Assembly: GCA_009760855.2 (NCBI GenBank) | Contig: WPIO01000112.1 | Coordinates: 78,501-142,500, forward strand | From: Cristatella mucedo | Taxonomy: Eukaryota > Bryozoa > Phylactolaemata > Cristatellidae | Direction of reading: 5' to 3' | Length of the DNA: 64,000 nt | Part shown: positions 45,356 to 56,822 of the stretch, one piece after another | Position numbering within the stretch: the stretch's first letter is position 1 | Layout: the number at the start of each line of letters is the position of its first letter | Translations under genes and position numbers: made by a program | The notes under the pieces: generated by a model | Seen by the model: only the letters and a program-made list of their open reading frames with translations | Databases searched by the model: none | Told to the model about the DNA's origin: nothing

Positions 45356-45589
45356 AACATAACTCCCTTTCTCAACATCGGAGCCAATGAGTTTTTAGAT
45401 AAATGTGGCCAGCTAGAACCACGTGGTAGGCTGCAAAGGCAGCTGTAGATCCATAGTCGAGGGCAATGTGGCTGGGAGGGCATTAGCTCTCGAGTGAGGA
45501 TTCAAGCAAAAATGTTTGCTTTAGGCAGTGTGCATCGTCAGCGACAGTTTCCAGTTTTTACATTCCGCAAGGAATGGTACATTGTCTGC

Positions 45590-45692
45590 AGCTGAATCTC
45601 TATCCAGGCGCATCACATAAACCAGGGCTGGAGCCCACGAAATCGGTCGTAAAGGTGGTCACCTTGACCTAGGATTTTAAAGGCAAGCATGT
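45590..45692 (-). mobile_element. SINE-2-like remnant
   Basis: 'ctgaatctctatccaggcgc' then 'gggctggagcccacgaaat' match the reverse complement of the SINE-2 tail and B box; the A box end is decayed. Confidence 0.5.
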
Positions 45693-45929
45693 TACCTTCT
45701 CGGCCAATTATGCAATCTGGAAGTGCGTTCGGTGCTGTGCTTGGCTATTTTCAGAGCCACTGATTGTGTATTCAGAACCTCAGATTTACAAAAAAATGTT
45801 TAGCTTTGCCGAGTGAGCATGTCATATCATTGCACTACCATCAGATGCTGACTCTAGCAGTTGTAATCACGGAAAAGTGACCTGGTTTCTCTACATGCAC
45901 TGAGAACACTTGGCAATACCTATCCTTGG

Positions 45930-46015
45930 ACCCTTAAAATAATAATAATACACCTGCACAGCACCCTCAGAGAACTGAATCTCTCTCTATAGGCACCTTA
46001 CAAGATGCTGCATAT
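45930..46015 (-). mobile_element. L2A LINE tail remnant
   Basis: 'aataataatacacctgcac', then 'cagagaactgaatctctct' and 'taggcaccttac', form an L2A tail in reverse complement. The 3' UTR upstream is barely recognisable. Confidence 0.65.
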
Positions 46016-46595
46016 AAAGCACTACCAAATGTTGGTGGTAACATCCACAAGCAACAGGCAAAGCACCAAGTGTTTAGTGGTAACATCAGCAAGCAGCAGG
46101 CATAGCGTAACATTACCATGCATAGTGTAACATTACATCAGCACTTGCTCCTTATCATGCAGCCTATCGACTTTAGGTTAGTCATCTTGGTTTATCCTGC
46201 TGTATGCTCAAGGGCTCTTAATATGCTGCAAGTTATGGCTAACAAGTTGACATCCTATCCAGAAACTCGGTGTTTTGAGATGGATTTAGTTCTTTTATGA
46301 TGCCAGTCAATGTTTTGCTGCTATTATTTTGCTATGGCAGTGTGAGAATGATGCAAGAGAACGCAATAGGCTGATTGCCATTGAAAACCTAAATGTAAGC
46401 TAGCGTAGGCAAAATGAGCGGCACGATGTACAGCTGACATGTATTTTGGAATGAACCTCATTCATAACAGCATTTCCAATATTAGGACTTAGCTTACACA
46501 CCAGCTTTGGGCAACTTAATTACTAGCCTTCTACACAGATTTTTGAAACTTACACTTTTGTAATTCGAAATATTGGAATTCCATATACTGTCTAA

Positions 46596-46725
46596 TCACA
46601 CTAGGTCCCGAGGTCATAGGTTCGATTCCTGCAGTGGGCGATTCTTTATCGCCAATGCAAGCAGTGGTGATAGCCGTAAAGGCTCTTCTGTCGCTATACA
46701 AAAAGAGGCTGTTTAATCAGCTAGG
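46596..46725 (+). mobile_element. SINE-1 copy with internal deletion
   Basis: The A box half 'cacactaggt' is joined directly to 'cccgaggtcataggttcga', so about 25 bp of the usual head are missing. The B box is GGTTCGATTCC. The body and the end 'aaaagaggctgtttaatca' are good. Confidence 0.85.
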
Positions 46726-48740
46726 ATTTATTTTAATTTATTTCTTTTTGGTCTATTTACGATTGGCTGGCAACCTCAGTACCGTATATAGCATACAGTG
46801 TACATCATTAACTAGGCCGTTCAGCTACTTTTAGAACCTCGGACGACAAAACCCAAATCCTTCCTGTCGCGAACCTGCCCAGCCCTGTAACTGCCCAGAC
46901 TGACGACATGGTAGCAAGTTCAAAGGCGACTCATCAACGTTCCTCAGTCTCGATGTAGCTTCAGGCGTGTCGAGAGATCTTTTTATCATCACTGCATCTG
47001 CACTGATTATGAAGGGGTCGGGTTCCTAACTTGGGATTTTTGCTGCAACTTACAGAGCTCAGCGATGGAGAGAGGGAGCCCAGCGATGGTGAGTGGCAGA
47101 GTAAGAATTTGGCCCTGTATCCTCAGATCGGCAGGTAGCCTTTGCCACTCCAATAGCAATGAAGTAAAATGAATAAACATTTTCGAGTAAAGACCAGCCC
47201 GGCTGGAATATTCATCTGTAGTTTAGAAGCTTAAAAGCTTTTTGGCAGACAAGCCAGTAATGAGTTAGCTCTATAAAAAAAACCAGAGAGCTTATAAGAC
47301 ACTCTGCTAGCTGCTAGGGTAAATAATCCTTAATTATATAATTTACAATCCTCGCGAGATGCATATCCCATTGACCGACTTTCAGCTAGAGAGCCTTGGC
47401 AGCCCCTTCAGGGCTAAGTACTGCACTTCGGGTTAAATCAACATAAATCCGGTTTCATTGAATAGTCGATTCGAATGTGTCCAAACGTGAATGAACGTCA
47501 GAAAGACGTTAAACCAGCATGAAAGCCAACGTAACCAGTGAAGTGAACGTAAATTATTGGCAGTTCATGAGATTATGACATCGATCAGTCGTACAAACGC
47601 TGGCTTACGGCTGTCACAGCCAGTGGATGCCGATGATGACAGTGCAACAATCCATCAGAAGCTTGCACGAGCAGATGCAGCAAGAGTGACACTACATGTG
47701 CATGCACTAGATACCAAGCCGGATGTCGGCATGCAGGATGGCACGGCATGCTGTCTTGAAAAAATCTCACTAGGCTCGATGTTCTCTCAGAGGCACGAGG
47801 TGCACAATCTGAGGGCTCGCAGGTCCAGCCAACCCTAGCAACCGACCTGCCAGAGATGATGCGAGAGGGCTGCCGATGGCTTGTTGTCTCACTCCCTAGC
47901 ATTTACGCCCATCCACCAGCATCATGTCCAATAACAGTTGCAATATACACAAATTAGCAGCTGCCGGCTACAACATTAAGAAGGCATGGGCAAAAAGCAA
48001 CACGGTTGCCAAAGTGAACTGCCCGATTTCTTACGAAACCGACAGTGCAAATTGAAGCAAAGCGAGGCACTGGCTACAGCTCCTCGTGCGCTGCTCCTCC
48101 GCTGCCACCTTCGGCGCTGGTATTTGTTTCACTTGGCTTTATGTAGATCCCTTCAGCCACCTTCCAGTAATTGAGCTCGTTTGCACTTCCGTAGGAGCAT
48201 ATCTCTTTCTGGCCATTTATCGGCCTGCCAAACGTGTCACCCGTTACGTGTAGGTATCTGAAAATGTACATACATATTAGCATATAACCCTCGGATAAAT
48301 GCATTCATCAAATAGTATGGTTATTTGCACTCTCAAGGTGAGTACCGAGCGTGCCCCAAACAAATAGGCAGGCCAACACAGGTTCAGAGTCCCATAGTTG
48401 CATCTACTACCAATGGGCTACAGATGATTAGCTCAATTCCAACTGGACTACCAACAGCTATACAACATCTCAAAACAAAACTACAAGTAAATGTCAATGC
48501 TGGAAACAGAACATTTCAAATGATAAGACAGACACAGATGTGAGAAAGGGCAGCCGTCAGAATGAAAGCTAAATTGAGGGTAGACACGACGAGGGAAGAG
48601 ATAGGAAGAAAGAGAGAGTGAGAGGAAGAGGAGGAATGGGTAGGGTAAGACTGACATTGCAAGAAAAGAGAATGAGAGAGGCAAAAGGAGAAGAAGAGAA
48701 AGCCAAAGCAGCAGAGGAAACCTCGCACTGTGACATTACG
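46726..48740. other. Unrecognised DNA
   Basis: Open frames of 93 and 105 codons overlap head-on at 47557-47902; neither shows a known motif. Nothing else recognisable, apart from a GA-rich patch near 48596-48720. Confidence 0.4.
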
Positions 48741-48850
48741 TCCCTTAGAGTATCCACAAATCTATTCAGGCACTTCACATATACCACAGGGCTCGAGTCC
48801 ACAACCTCGGTCATGAAATACACTCACTTTGAACCAGGTCGTCCAAGGTG
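48740..48850 (-). mobile_element. SINE-2-like remnant
   Basis: 'aatctattcaggcacttcac', 'agggctcgagtccacaacct' and 'ctttgaaccaggtcgtccaa' follow the reverse complement of SINE-2 tail, B box and head. Diverged. Confidence 0.55.
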
Positions 48851-49264
48851 AGGCCCTTAAATACTGGGCTTGACTTGCACTGACTTTCGATGTCTCTCAC
48901 TGCTTACCTAAGCAACCTTACTAGTCCGCCCACCCGACGGCCTAAGTTTGATGATAAGACAAACAATCCACACAATCAATATAGACAGAACCGTAAATGA
49001 ATGACATTCTGTAAATGCTTGTCTGTCACGAATATCATAACTGCTACGCTACACAACTTGTGGCAGACCTGCGCTGACTCTTCCTCAAACAGCGGCGCAC
49101 CGACATCATCGAGGTTCAAACCGACATCAAACCGACATCGAGGTGTTCTATCAATCTGTTAAGGTACCATCGGTCTCTTGCTTTAGAATACCTAAACATA
49201 ATTTTCCCCTTCAGACACGCCACCTGCTCTTCTGACTAAAGTCAGTTGGCCGTGAATTACATAA
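48851..49264. other. Unrecognised DNA
   Basis: No gene seen. A small local duplication of 'aaaccgacatc' lies near 49121-49140. Confidence 0.4.
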
Positions 49265-49560
49265 TCATTCGGAGACCTTACTTCAGTCCGTAGGCTCCCA
49301 AAGCCTGGAACCTATTACCTACTAACATCACATTATCCCCTGTTCATTTAAAAAGTAGTCAAATCTGACCTGTTCCTCACAACCTTCGGTCCGTCTGAGT
49401 GAACTGTCCTCTGTGTACCTTTGTATGGTGACACTTCCTGTGCACGTAATGACTAAGAAATTGACATGCTTCCTTTCCAAGATATGTACAGTACCCAGAA
49501 TAAGATTTAGTTCTCTTTCAGGTATCATACACACGTCTTATTATAATTATTATTACTATC
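49265..49560 (+). mobile_element. L2A-like LINE 3' end, very old
   Basis: 'gctcccaaagcctggaacc' near 49292 is the YAPKAWN codon block. A degraded 3' UTR follows, then 'cccagaataagatttagttc' and an ATT-rich end. Much more diverged than other copies. Confidence 0.6.
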
Positions 49561-50610
49561 TCCATGCCTAGCTATATGACATATACGAGTAATTTGCAGG
49601 GATGGCCCCCATTGCTCTGAGATGGGCACCCCAGTCGTGACAACTAGACCATGCTAGCAACACATATCAGGACATCTGCCATTCAAAAAGATGCAACATA
49701 CAGGGCTGACGCAGGGTGGCTAGCAGCGACCAACATGGCGATCCTCCTAGCACCCCCACCTAGCCAGCTTGGAGCACAGCAGAGAGAAGCACCAGCAGCT
49801 ACTCACCGAGCAGCCGCTGTGGTGTAACTAATAAGGCAGCCAGTGAACTGCCAAAGAAACAGCCAAGACGACAAACTCACCCTTCGGTGGAGGCATGCTT
49901 CAGACGAACCCTTTCGCTCCTCTCCCAGTACTTCCCAGTGCAGATTATCGACCAGTTGTCACCTGGAGAAATGCGCTCAAGCAATGATGCTAGCGAAGAG
50001 CCGTGCTTCTGCCTATGCGACGACCAAAGCCCGGCGGTACAAATGCATTGATGGGCCAAGTATCCAAGTACAGGATCAGTTCTTACCTTCGTCCCCTTCG
50101 CCCTCCTCCCCAAAGGCACTGACTTCATAGTTATGAGAAAGTGGAGACTGGAAGTGGTGACTGTGCAGATTCCTGCGCGTGTTAAGGTGCATCAGGCGTA
50201 TTGTTGACCCACACTTGACGGCTTGCCTACGAGCCAAGAAGGATTTGCAATAAACGTGGAGACCTCACCAGAGACGTGCGCAGTAACGGCTACTGTGTGC
50301 GCACGAAGATATGCCCACAGCATCAAGACAGTGCTGCCACAATGTTTAATAAAGTTTTCACAAGAAGCAGCATCTGCAAGGCAAACCCATACCACTGTCA
50401 CAGCATCTGCATGCCTAAGTAAAATACACAAGGCAATTTGCTCTGCACAAAGTACGAATGTAAAAGAGAAAAGTAAGATAAAGCTAAATAGATCCCATGC
50501 TGGCTGCATCTGCCCATACTACGCATGCATATACACGTCTTTTTTTGGAACAAACCATGATCGATACCACGCTACAGTGGGACACGAGAATTTTTAGAAC
50601 TTCACGCCGA
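49561..50610. other. Unrecognised DNA
   Basis: Overlapping frames of up to 124 codons on opposite strands at 50192-50597 are without known motifs. No repeat family recognised. Confidence 0.4.
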
Positions 50611-50765
50611 GCTGGTTTGGTCCAGCGGTTAAGGTGCACGCCCCCCCCCCCCCCCCGACCGAGGTCATGCTGAGGTCGTGGGCTCGAGCCCCGAGGCATA
50701 TGTGAAGCGCCTGAATAGAGATTAAGTTCTCTTGGGGCGCTATACAAATGAATTATATATTATAT
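50611..50765 (+). mobile_element. SINE-2 copy with an internal poly-C run
   Basis: Near full length. A box 'tttggtccagcggttaagg' near 50615, B box 'gggctcgagccccgaggca' near 50682, tail 'gcctgaatagagattaagtt' near 50710 and 'ttggggcgctatacaaatga' near 50732. At 50641-50656 sixteen C residues replace the usual 'tcgccccga' stretch. Confidence 0.92.
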
Positions 50766-51500
50766 ATACGTGCACATGCATGGCCCCTACTCACACAAAA
50801 CCCTCAAGCTCGAAAGGTCAAAATAGCAGCACGGTGGAGCACTTGCACAGTATTTTCTAAAACAAAAATGAATTCAGACTATAAAAACATACTTTCCAAT
50901 GAGTTGGGCTGTGCCACTGCAGAATTTGTGCCAGTTGGGCTATATGCACTTCTGATGAGCGGTACCCATCATACTAGCGAGAAAACTTGAAGACCAGCCC
51001 CAGCAAGCACTCAACAAGAAGCAAGCAGAGTAGTTTCAACCAACTACCCAACGAAGAAGGAACTGATCGGTGTTGCAATGCTCCGTAGCAAGGGTTGACG
51101 AGTTTGGCTTGGTGCCAGTTGGAACAAGCACGGCATACAAGTGGTATACAGACGAGTATTCCAAGATTACAGATGGGTAGCACTGGCAAGTCAAGGAACC
51201 GGGACAGGAACAGGCGGTATAAAAGTGAAGCCAGCCATCAGCATGTACCCTCTAGTGCACTGGGTGCCACTCTTGCCTCTGATCTGCCAGTAGCTGTTGT
51301 GATCGTCTGCAGCTGACACCCCGGTGACAGACTAAAACAAAAGAAAGTAAAGTACAAGGACGAGAACGAGTTTGCCAACAATAATGGAGGTGCTGAGACT
51401 AGGGCCAATCAGCATTTCCTTCATTAGCACAACCCTTTGCATGCCCTCTAAACAAAAGCAACTCCTGTTCGGCTCAGCCTAGGAGCATATGATGCTCAAT
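50766..51500. other. Unrecognised DNA
   Basis: Short open frames only; nothing recognised. Confidence 0.4.
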
Positions 51501-51507
51501 AGTGAAA

Positions 51508-51613
51508 CATCTGACTGGTCATCAACCCATTGTTCATATCAGTCTGACAAGATCGTAAGACATCTGACTGGTCATCAGCCCATTGTTCATATCAGTCTGA
51601 CTAGATCGTAAGA
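51508..51613 (+). repeat. 53-bp tandem duplication
   Basis: Two adjacent copies of about 53 bp begin 'acatctgactggtcatca' (51508 and 51561). They differ at only a few positions, which makes this a recent duplication. Confidence 0.9.
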
Positions 51614-51865
51614 GCCTGAGGAGTCCATCTGCGTCACAGATTAGTTGTCTCATTTAAACTGCCGCAGAAATAAGCATGCAGGATCCAGTGACTCGGCCTA
51701 AACAAGCTGCTTTCCATTAGCATTCGAACATTACACCAACGGTAATATATGTAACGACTGCATTAACAAATGTTTGAAGTTGCAATCTGTCCCAAGTTCT
51801 CAATTGCAAGTACAACTACATCTCTAAAACTGCATTCGTGTAAACAAACAAACACTTCCTGATTT

Positions 51866-52012
51866 AACACCATCGTTTGTATAGCGACAGAAGAGCCTTT
51901 ACGGCTATCACTACCGCTTGCAGCGGTGATAAAGAATCACCCACTGCAGGATTCGAACCCACAACCTCGGGACCGAAATCGCGAAAAGCAACCACCTGTG
52001 CCATCAAGCACA
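51866..52012 (-). mobile_element. SINE-1 copy
   Basis: The reverse complement starts with tail 'gtttgtatagcgacagaaga', the B box remnant lies near 51950, and the head ends 'acctgtgccatcaagca'. Moderately preserved. Confidence 0.85.
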
Positions 52013-53061
52013 CCTGAGTAATACAGGATATCGATAAAACTAATCGTATAAGGCTGCCGAGCCAGCTCAACAAGATTCTAAACGGTTCACTCTATTGACA
52101 TCGATACCACAACCTAACACTTTCACAGCAGTTTGCACAAATCAGAGGCACTTTACACTATAAAACAGCTGAACAATTTGCTAATCGAAAACATAGTACA
52201 GGCTACCGAGGCTGGAGATTGTTCAGCTGATCCAGGCTTGTTCAGCTGATCCAGGCTGCTGCATCACTAAATAAGGCACTAACCAGGTGCCGAGGGACGG
52301 CGTGCCTGTGAACCAAAATGCATGTACCCACTGTTCGACCGGCAGGTCTGCTAGTAGGGGTAAGGTGTCACTGAATTCCTAATGCAGTCGCAAGCACCGA
52401 AGGGGGACTTTGCCACCTCAAGAAATACAAAAAGTCTTACTGCCATGGGTTATAAACATGAAAAGTCCAAAAGGATAATCTTGGTTAGATCTTCTAACAT
52501 TGCTGGAATGGCATTGAGGTGTAATCATCTTACCCATCCTGCTTCCAGCTCAACCTTTTTTATGAGCAGCAGCCACTTTATTGCTGATCAGGCAAGCCCC
52601 CAAAAAGCTAACAGATCATATTGCAATTAGGTGTCACTTTTAGACTAACAAAGAAATCAGCTGCCCTCACTTCCCTCTTCAGCAGCCACCAGTCGTGGGA
52701 TACAACTTCAGCAGATGCACTGCTGAGCTCTCACGAACACATGGCACCTGCTATGAAGTCGCCTCATAACTGACTAATTGCAGGCTACTAACTGCAACAT
52801 CGTCACGATTGATCAAGTGCACGATACTAATGGCAACATATTTCCACCGACTCACAGCAGGAACTGTGGCTTGAGATCACTTCTGTTGAAAGCATTTACA
52901 TATGCATTGCAGAATCCACTAGCTATCGGCATTACGAGCAGCCTTAGCACAGAGAAGCTTGATACCCCGTAAACTCGACAGTTTCACCTGTAATGCCAAT
53001 ACAACAATTCCACAGTAACCCAGCTTAAAAACTTCACTATTGGGGCAGCCCAGACCACTGT
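52013..53061. other. Unrecognised DNA with a small tandem repeat
   Basis: Near 52215-52254 the phrase 'ttgttcagctgatccaggc' is repeated twice in tandem. No genes or repeat families seen otherwise. Confidence 0.45.
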
Positions 53062-53570
53062 AACTGGCTTGCACTGGCTCCCAGTCAAGCAGAGCATCGA
53101 CTTCAAGGTTCTGTCCCTCACTTTTAGATCCCTTCATTCTGTGGCTCCAGCATACCTATCAGATCTACTCCCTCATCGGGCTAGGCATAGTACCATCTGC
53201 TTTTCTGAATCTTATCGTATAGTTAAACCTCGAACGAACCTCATACCTTTAGAGACCATGCCTAAAGTTTGCATGCTCCCAAAGCTTAAAATTCACTTCC
53301 GACTGGCATAACGACATCCTCTGACTTTTGGTGGGTCCCTGAGATTCGTCCCCTGTGTGCTAATGCATCTTGACACTGTGCATGCTGCCACGAACCATAC
53401 TTGCATGCTGACCGTGTGCATATCACCTCTAACCATGTTATTCTTGTTGTTTTTCAAGCATGATAGCACTCACTATTCGATCGTGTTTCTTTTGCAGCAA
53501 ATGTAAAGTGCCTAGATAGAGATTAAGTTATCTGGGGTGCTATAAAAATGCACTATTACTATTACAGTGG
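53062..53570 (+). mobile_element. L2A LINE 3' end
   Basis: It begins at the LHWLPVKQSIDFKVLSLTF codons and is open for about 80 codons, then frameshifted. The 3' UTR starts at 'ggtgggtccctgagattcg' and runs to the tail 'gtgcctagatagagattaag' and ATT units near 53550-53568. A small deletion removed the end of the coding region. Confidence 0.85.
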
Positions 53571-54265
53571 TCAAGCAGAGCATCAGTACGATGAATAGAA
53601 TTCCTATATACACCTCAGCTGTTTGGTTGCTCACGGATCGGTATGTCTTACTTCCATAAGATGACATGCAAAAAAGTTACCAATGACTAATCCATTATCT
53701 ACTCAGCCAGTTGTGCAACCCCAACTCAACCGCAAACCAAATGGCACCAAAAAAGCTACATTGCAACGATGTCCGCAGGGAAGCCATCAGTAGAGAAAGG
53801 CAATCGGCTACCGAGCAGCTATCTCACAAAAAGAGTTTCAGTCGAGAAACAAAGAGTGCAATGCAACCCTCCTACCCCCCCCCCCCCCCGCCCTTGGTCA
53901 TATCAGACTTTAAATCAGTCAGTAAAGACTGGCAAGGGAGTTAAAAGCATTTGAATCAGCTCAAATGTGGCAAATCGAAAATAGACACTAGGCAGTTGAT
54001 GCCAAGGTCTGTGGTATGCCACAACAATGTAACTTTACCCTCAAAAAAATATCCGGTATGGATAGAAATCAAACTGGACAGCAATGAAAACCGCTTCCAC
54101 ACACTTTATTGGATTAAGTCGATTCACTGAAGGTGCAGTGTGATAAATCAGCCCAGCGTGACAAAGGAAAGATGACAGCACATGTTCCTTCATATATGCT
54201 TGCCACATCTGACACGACAAACCACGACATTTACTGGTCACACCCAGCTTCTATTAGTTGCATCC
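53571..54265. other. Unrecognised DNA
   Basis: A run of 15 C residues at 53875-53889 is the only simple feature. Confidence 0.4.
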
Positions 54266-54500
54266 TGTCAATCCTCACCACAATTCAAGGCTTTAGTCTT
54301 CAGCAGCTATCAATTGTTAGGTCATAGACTGTGTAACTCAGTACCACAATTCAATGTGCAATGTGTAATGTCCTGTGCAATGGCCTCTTTCCTGCTGCCA
54401 AAATTGGCACCTCCTTTCCAGCAGCTCAAAGTTTTGTCTTGCTTCCTTGATCGTTATTCTAACATTTGCAGTGTTTCAACTTTTCCTTGTTGGATGAGTA
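54266..54500 (+). mobile_element. L2B LINE fragment, diverged
   Basis: 'tcatagactgtgtaactcag' and 'accacaattc' near 54322-54352 match the L2B C-terminal block (GPRLWNSVPQ codons). A 'ccagcagctcaaagtttt' part is shared with other L2B copies. Confidence 0.5.
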
Positions 54501-55032
54501 CTAAGGAAAATGATTCCATAATACAATAATACATCCATAACGTTGCCAGCATTGGCCAGTAGATACTAACACCGGTAAGGAAGCAGGGCTCATCTATTCG
54601 TCTACATCATCAGTTCCGAACAAAATTAGAATATATACTGACTGTGCCTCTTGACTAGAGTAAGCAACCTAAAACAGCTCAAATGCATAGAATATTGGGC
54701 AACAACTGGTACATGCCATCAGCAGCAGCATCCGCAGCAAAATGGTAAGAACTATCCGCACCCACCTGCTGACCACTTCCAGAGCCATATTTGACATCGT
54801 GGGAGTGCAGCCTCACGTCATTCCGTAAGTTCAGCAGCTTGATAACAGAACCGCAAGTCACATAACCGTCATCGCCTGCAAAGCGACGTCATACCGGGTT
54901 CTAGCCGCAGACAGGAAATGCTTGCTAGACTGGTCTGACAGGAATAAGGTCACAGTGGCACATGGCTCCTTTCTTGGCTTCCACAAGCCTCATATTCTCT
55001 CACACTCCTAATCACTACACTAAATAAATAAA

Positions 55033-55195
55033 TAATAGCTGATTTAACAGCCTCATTTCTACAGTGGCAGAAGAGCCTTAATGGCTATCACCACGGCTTG
55101 TAGTTGACAATAAAGCAAAGCTCACTGCAGGATTTCAACCTACGACCTTGAAGGTGAAGAGCAAGCATATTATCTCCTGGGCTGCTATCACGGCA
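55033..55195 (-). mobile_element. SINE-1 copy
   Basis: The reverse complement starts 'gatttaacagcctcatttct', continues 'ggctatcaccacggcttgta' and ends 'gggctgctatcacgg'. The B box is mutated ('ggatttcaacc'). Confidence 0.75.
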
Positions 55196-55440
55196 TGCCG
55201 ACATTCCCACAAGGGCAGCAGCAAACGTTAAACCAGAAACTAGACAGCCGTATCGCTAAAATCGGTTCGGGCATCTAGCCTATCGCAGGTGAACAAAATC
55301 TGCATGCAACAGTTCTAAAATGACCTTTGGTAAACGTCAGCAGCCTTCTCCAGTCACATCTGCCCAATTTTAGCTACAAACATTGCATCAACTATGGCAA
55401 AATGTATCTCGGTCTGTAAGACGATGTGGGTGTTACACAG

Positions 55441-55640
55441 GAGAGTTTTATATAGGGCACTCACAGCCTAAGGGCTTTCAATACGCATTCGGTAGCCAAC
55501 AGACTTTATCTCATGCAGTAAAGAGAGCGTGAGAAGCATAGCGGAGTCATGAGTGCAGTTGAGGCAGTAAGTAGCATGGAAGTAGCAGCTCAGGACAGCT
55601 GGGAAGAAATTGCCATAGTCAGCATGCATAGATAAGGGTA
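55441..55640 (-). mobile_element. L2B LINE 3' end
   Basis: 'gagagttttatatagggcac' near 55441 is the reverse complement of the L2B end. 'cattcggtagccaacagac' and 'agaagcatagcggagtcatg' continue into the C-terminal region. The coding part soon becomes unrecognisable. Confidence 0.7.
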
Positions 55641-55844
55641 CTACAGCCAAGCTAGTCAATGCATTTGTGACATACAGTTGAGACTTATATAATATCTCAT
55701 TCAGGTTATCCAGCCTGTGAAATAAGAAGCCGACTTTTGAGGCAACACCAAGCACCTAGGCTTAATTGATACGAACGTTGAAGCTGCCGAATTAAAACAT
55801 TGACCTCTGACCTGGACTTACTCCTCATCAGTCAGAGCATCTTC

Positions 55845-56445
55845 CTCAAGCCCAGTTTTAGGTCCCTTCATTCTCTTGCTCCTGCCAACCTATCAGAAAT
55901 ATGTCCTCCTCAGGGTTACCCTCATACCCCCAGCTCCTAGCACTGGTCGCCTAAGTGTGCCTCCAGCACAGCTCAAATCCTTTTGGAGACTATGCCTTCA
56001 ATTCCCATGCTCCCCAAGCTTAAAACTCGCTACATCCACTGACTTGTCTTTCTCAATACAGCTAAACCCAACATTTTTTGACGAGCTAATTTGGTCTAGG
56101 GGTAAAGGTGCTCGCCCCGACCAAGGTATGACTGAGGTCGTGGGCTCGAGCCCCGAGGCATATGTGAAGCACCTGAATAGAGATTAAGTTCTCTTGGGGT
56201 GCTATATAAATGAATTATATTTAAAATGAATTATACATATATATATATTTATATTTATTTTGATCAAAATATTTGTTTTATGTTATTTGTCCTTAATGTG
56301 CTTACATGAGCTGATGACTAGTGCAGCAAGCTATTGCCAACTGCTCGCTGATATACCTATTTTTTTTACAGGAAATGCACAAGTGCCCAGCAGAAGAGAG
56401 TCACTTTACTTAGGGTGTTATAAAGTTTTGTATTTGTATTAAGTT
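55845..56445 (+). mobile_element. L2A LINE 3' end interrupted by SINE-2
   Basis: The first part, 55845-56082, holds the LTFRSLHSLAPAxLSEI-like codons. The second part, 56262-56445, has 'ttgtccttaatgtgcttac' and a diverged tail 'gtgcccagcagaagagagtc'. The SINE-2 between them is in the same orientation. Confidence 0.65.
56084..56225 (+). mobile_element. SINE-2 copy inside L2A
   Basis: A box 'atttggtctaggggtaaagg', B box 'gggctcgagccccgaggca' and tail 'cacctgaatagagattaag', then 'tggggtgctatataaatga'. Well preserved and younger than the surrounding L2A. Confidence 0.9.
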
Positions 56446-56822
56446 ATTTGCATCACACAGCTTGATCCACTTTTTTTTTAAAGAACAGACCATATTTTGG
56501 AAGTATTTATGCACAAGCCCTGCGAAGCACACACACGCCCACAAATAGCTCACTCTAGTGATCAAGCATTGAGACGAGCAGATTAAGCTGCTTCCACAGC
56601 TGTTCTATGCACGATTCCACTTGGGGTAGTCATGTGAAAACAAAAAATTCTGCACTTGCTGATTTAACTTTTGGTTGCATTTTAAATCTGCTACATACAT
56701 AATAGCATCTATGCATTTCAAATTCTTGCAAAATACAGTGCAGGTCCACACATAGTTCTGGTATATTAGCATTGCATGCAGCTAGGCACAAGGCACATTG
56801 CTTGCTTATGTCAACAACAAAT
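56446..56822. other. Unrecognised A+T-rich DNA
   Basis: No gene or repeat recognised before the start of the L2A copy. Confidence 0.45.

Noticed and set aside
47557-47902. Head-on frames of 93 and 105 codons
   Set aside because: No motif, no splice-site support, and the two frames exclude each other.
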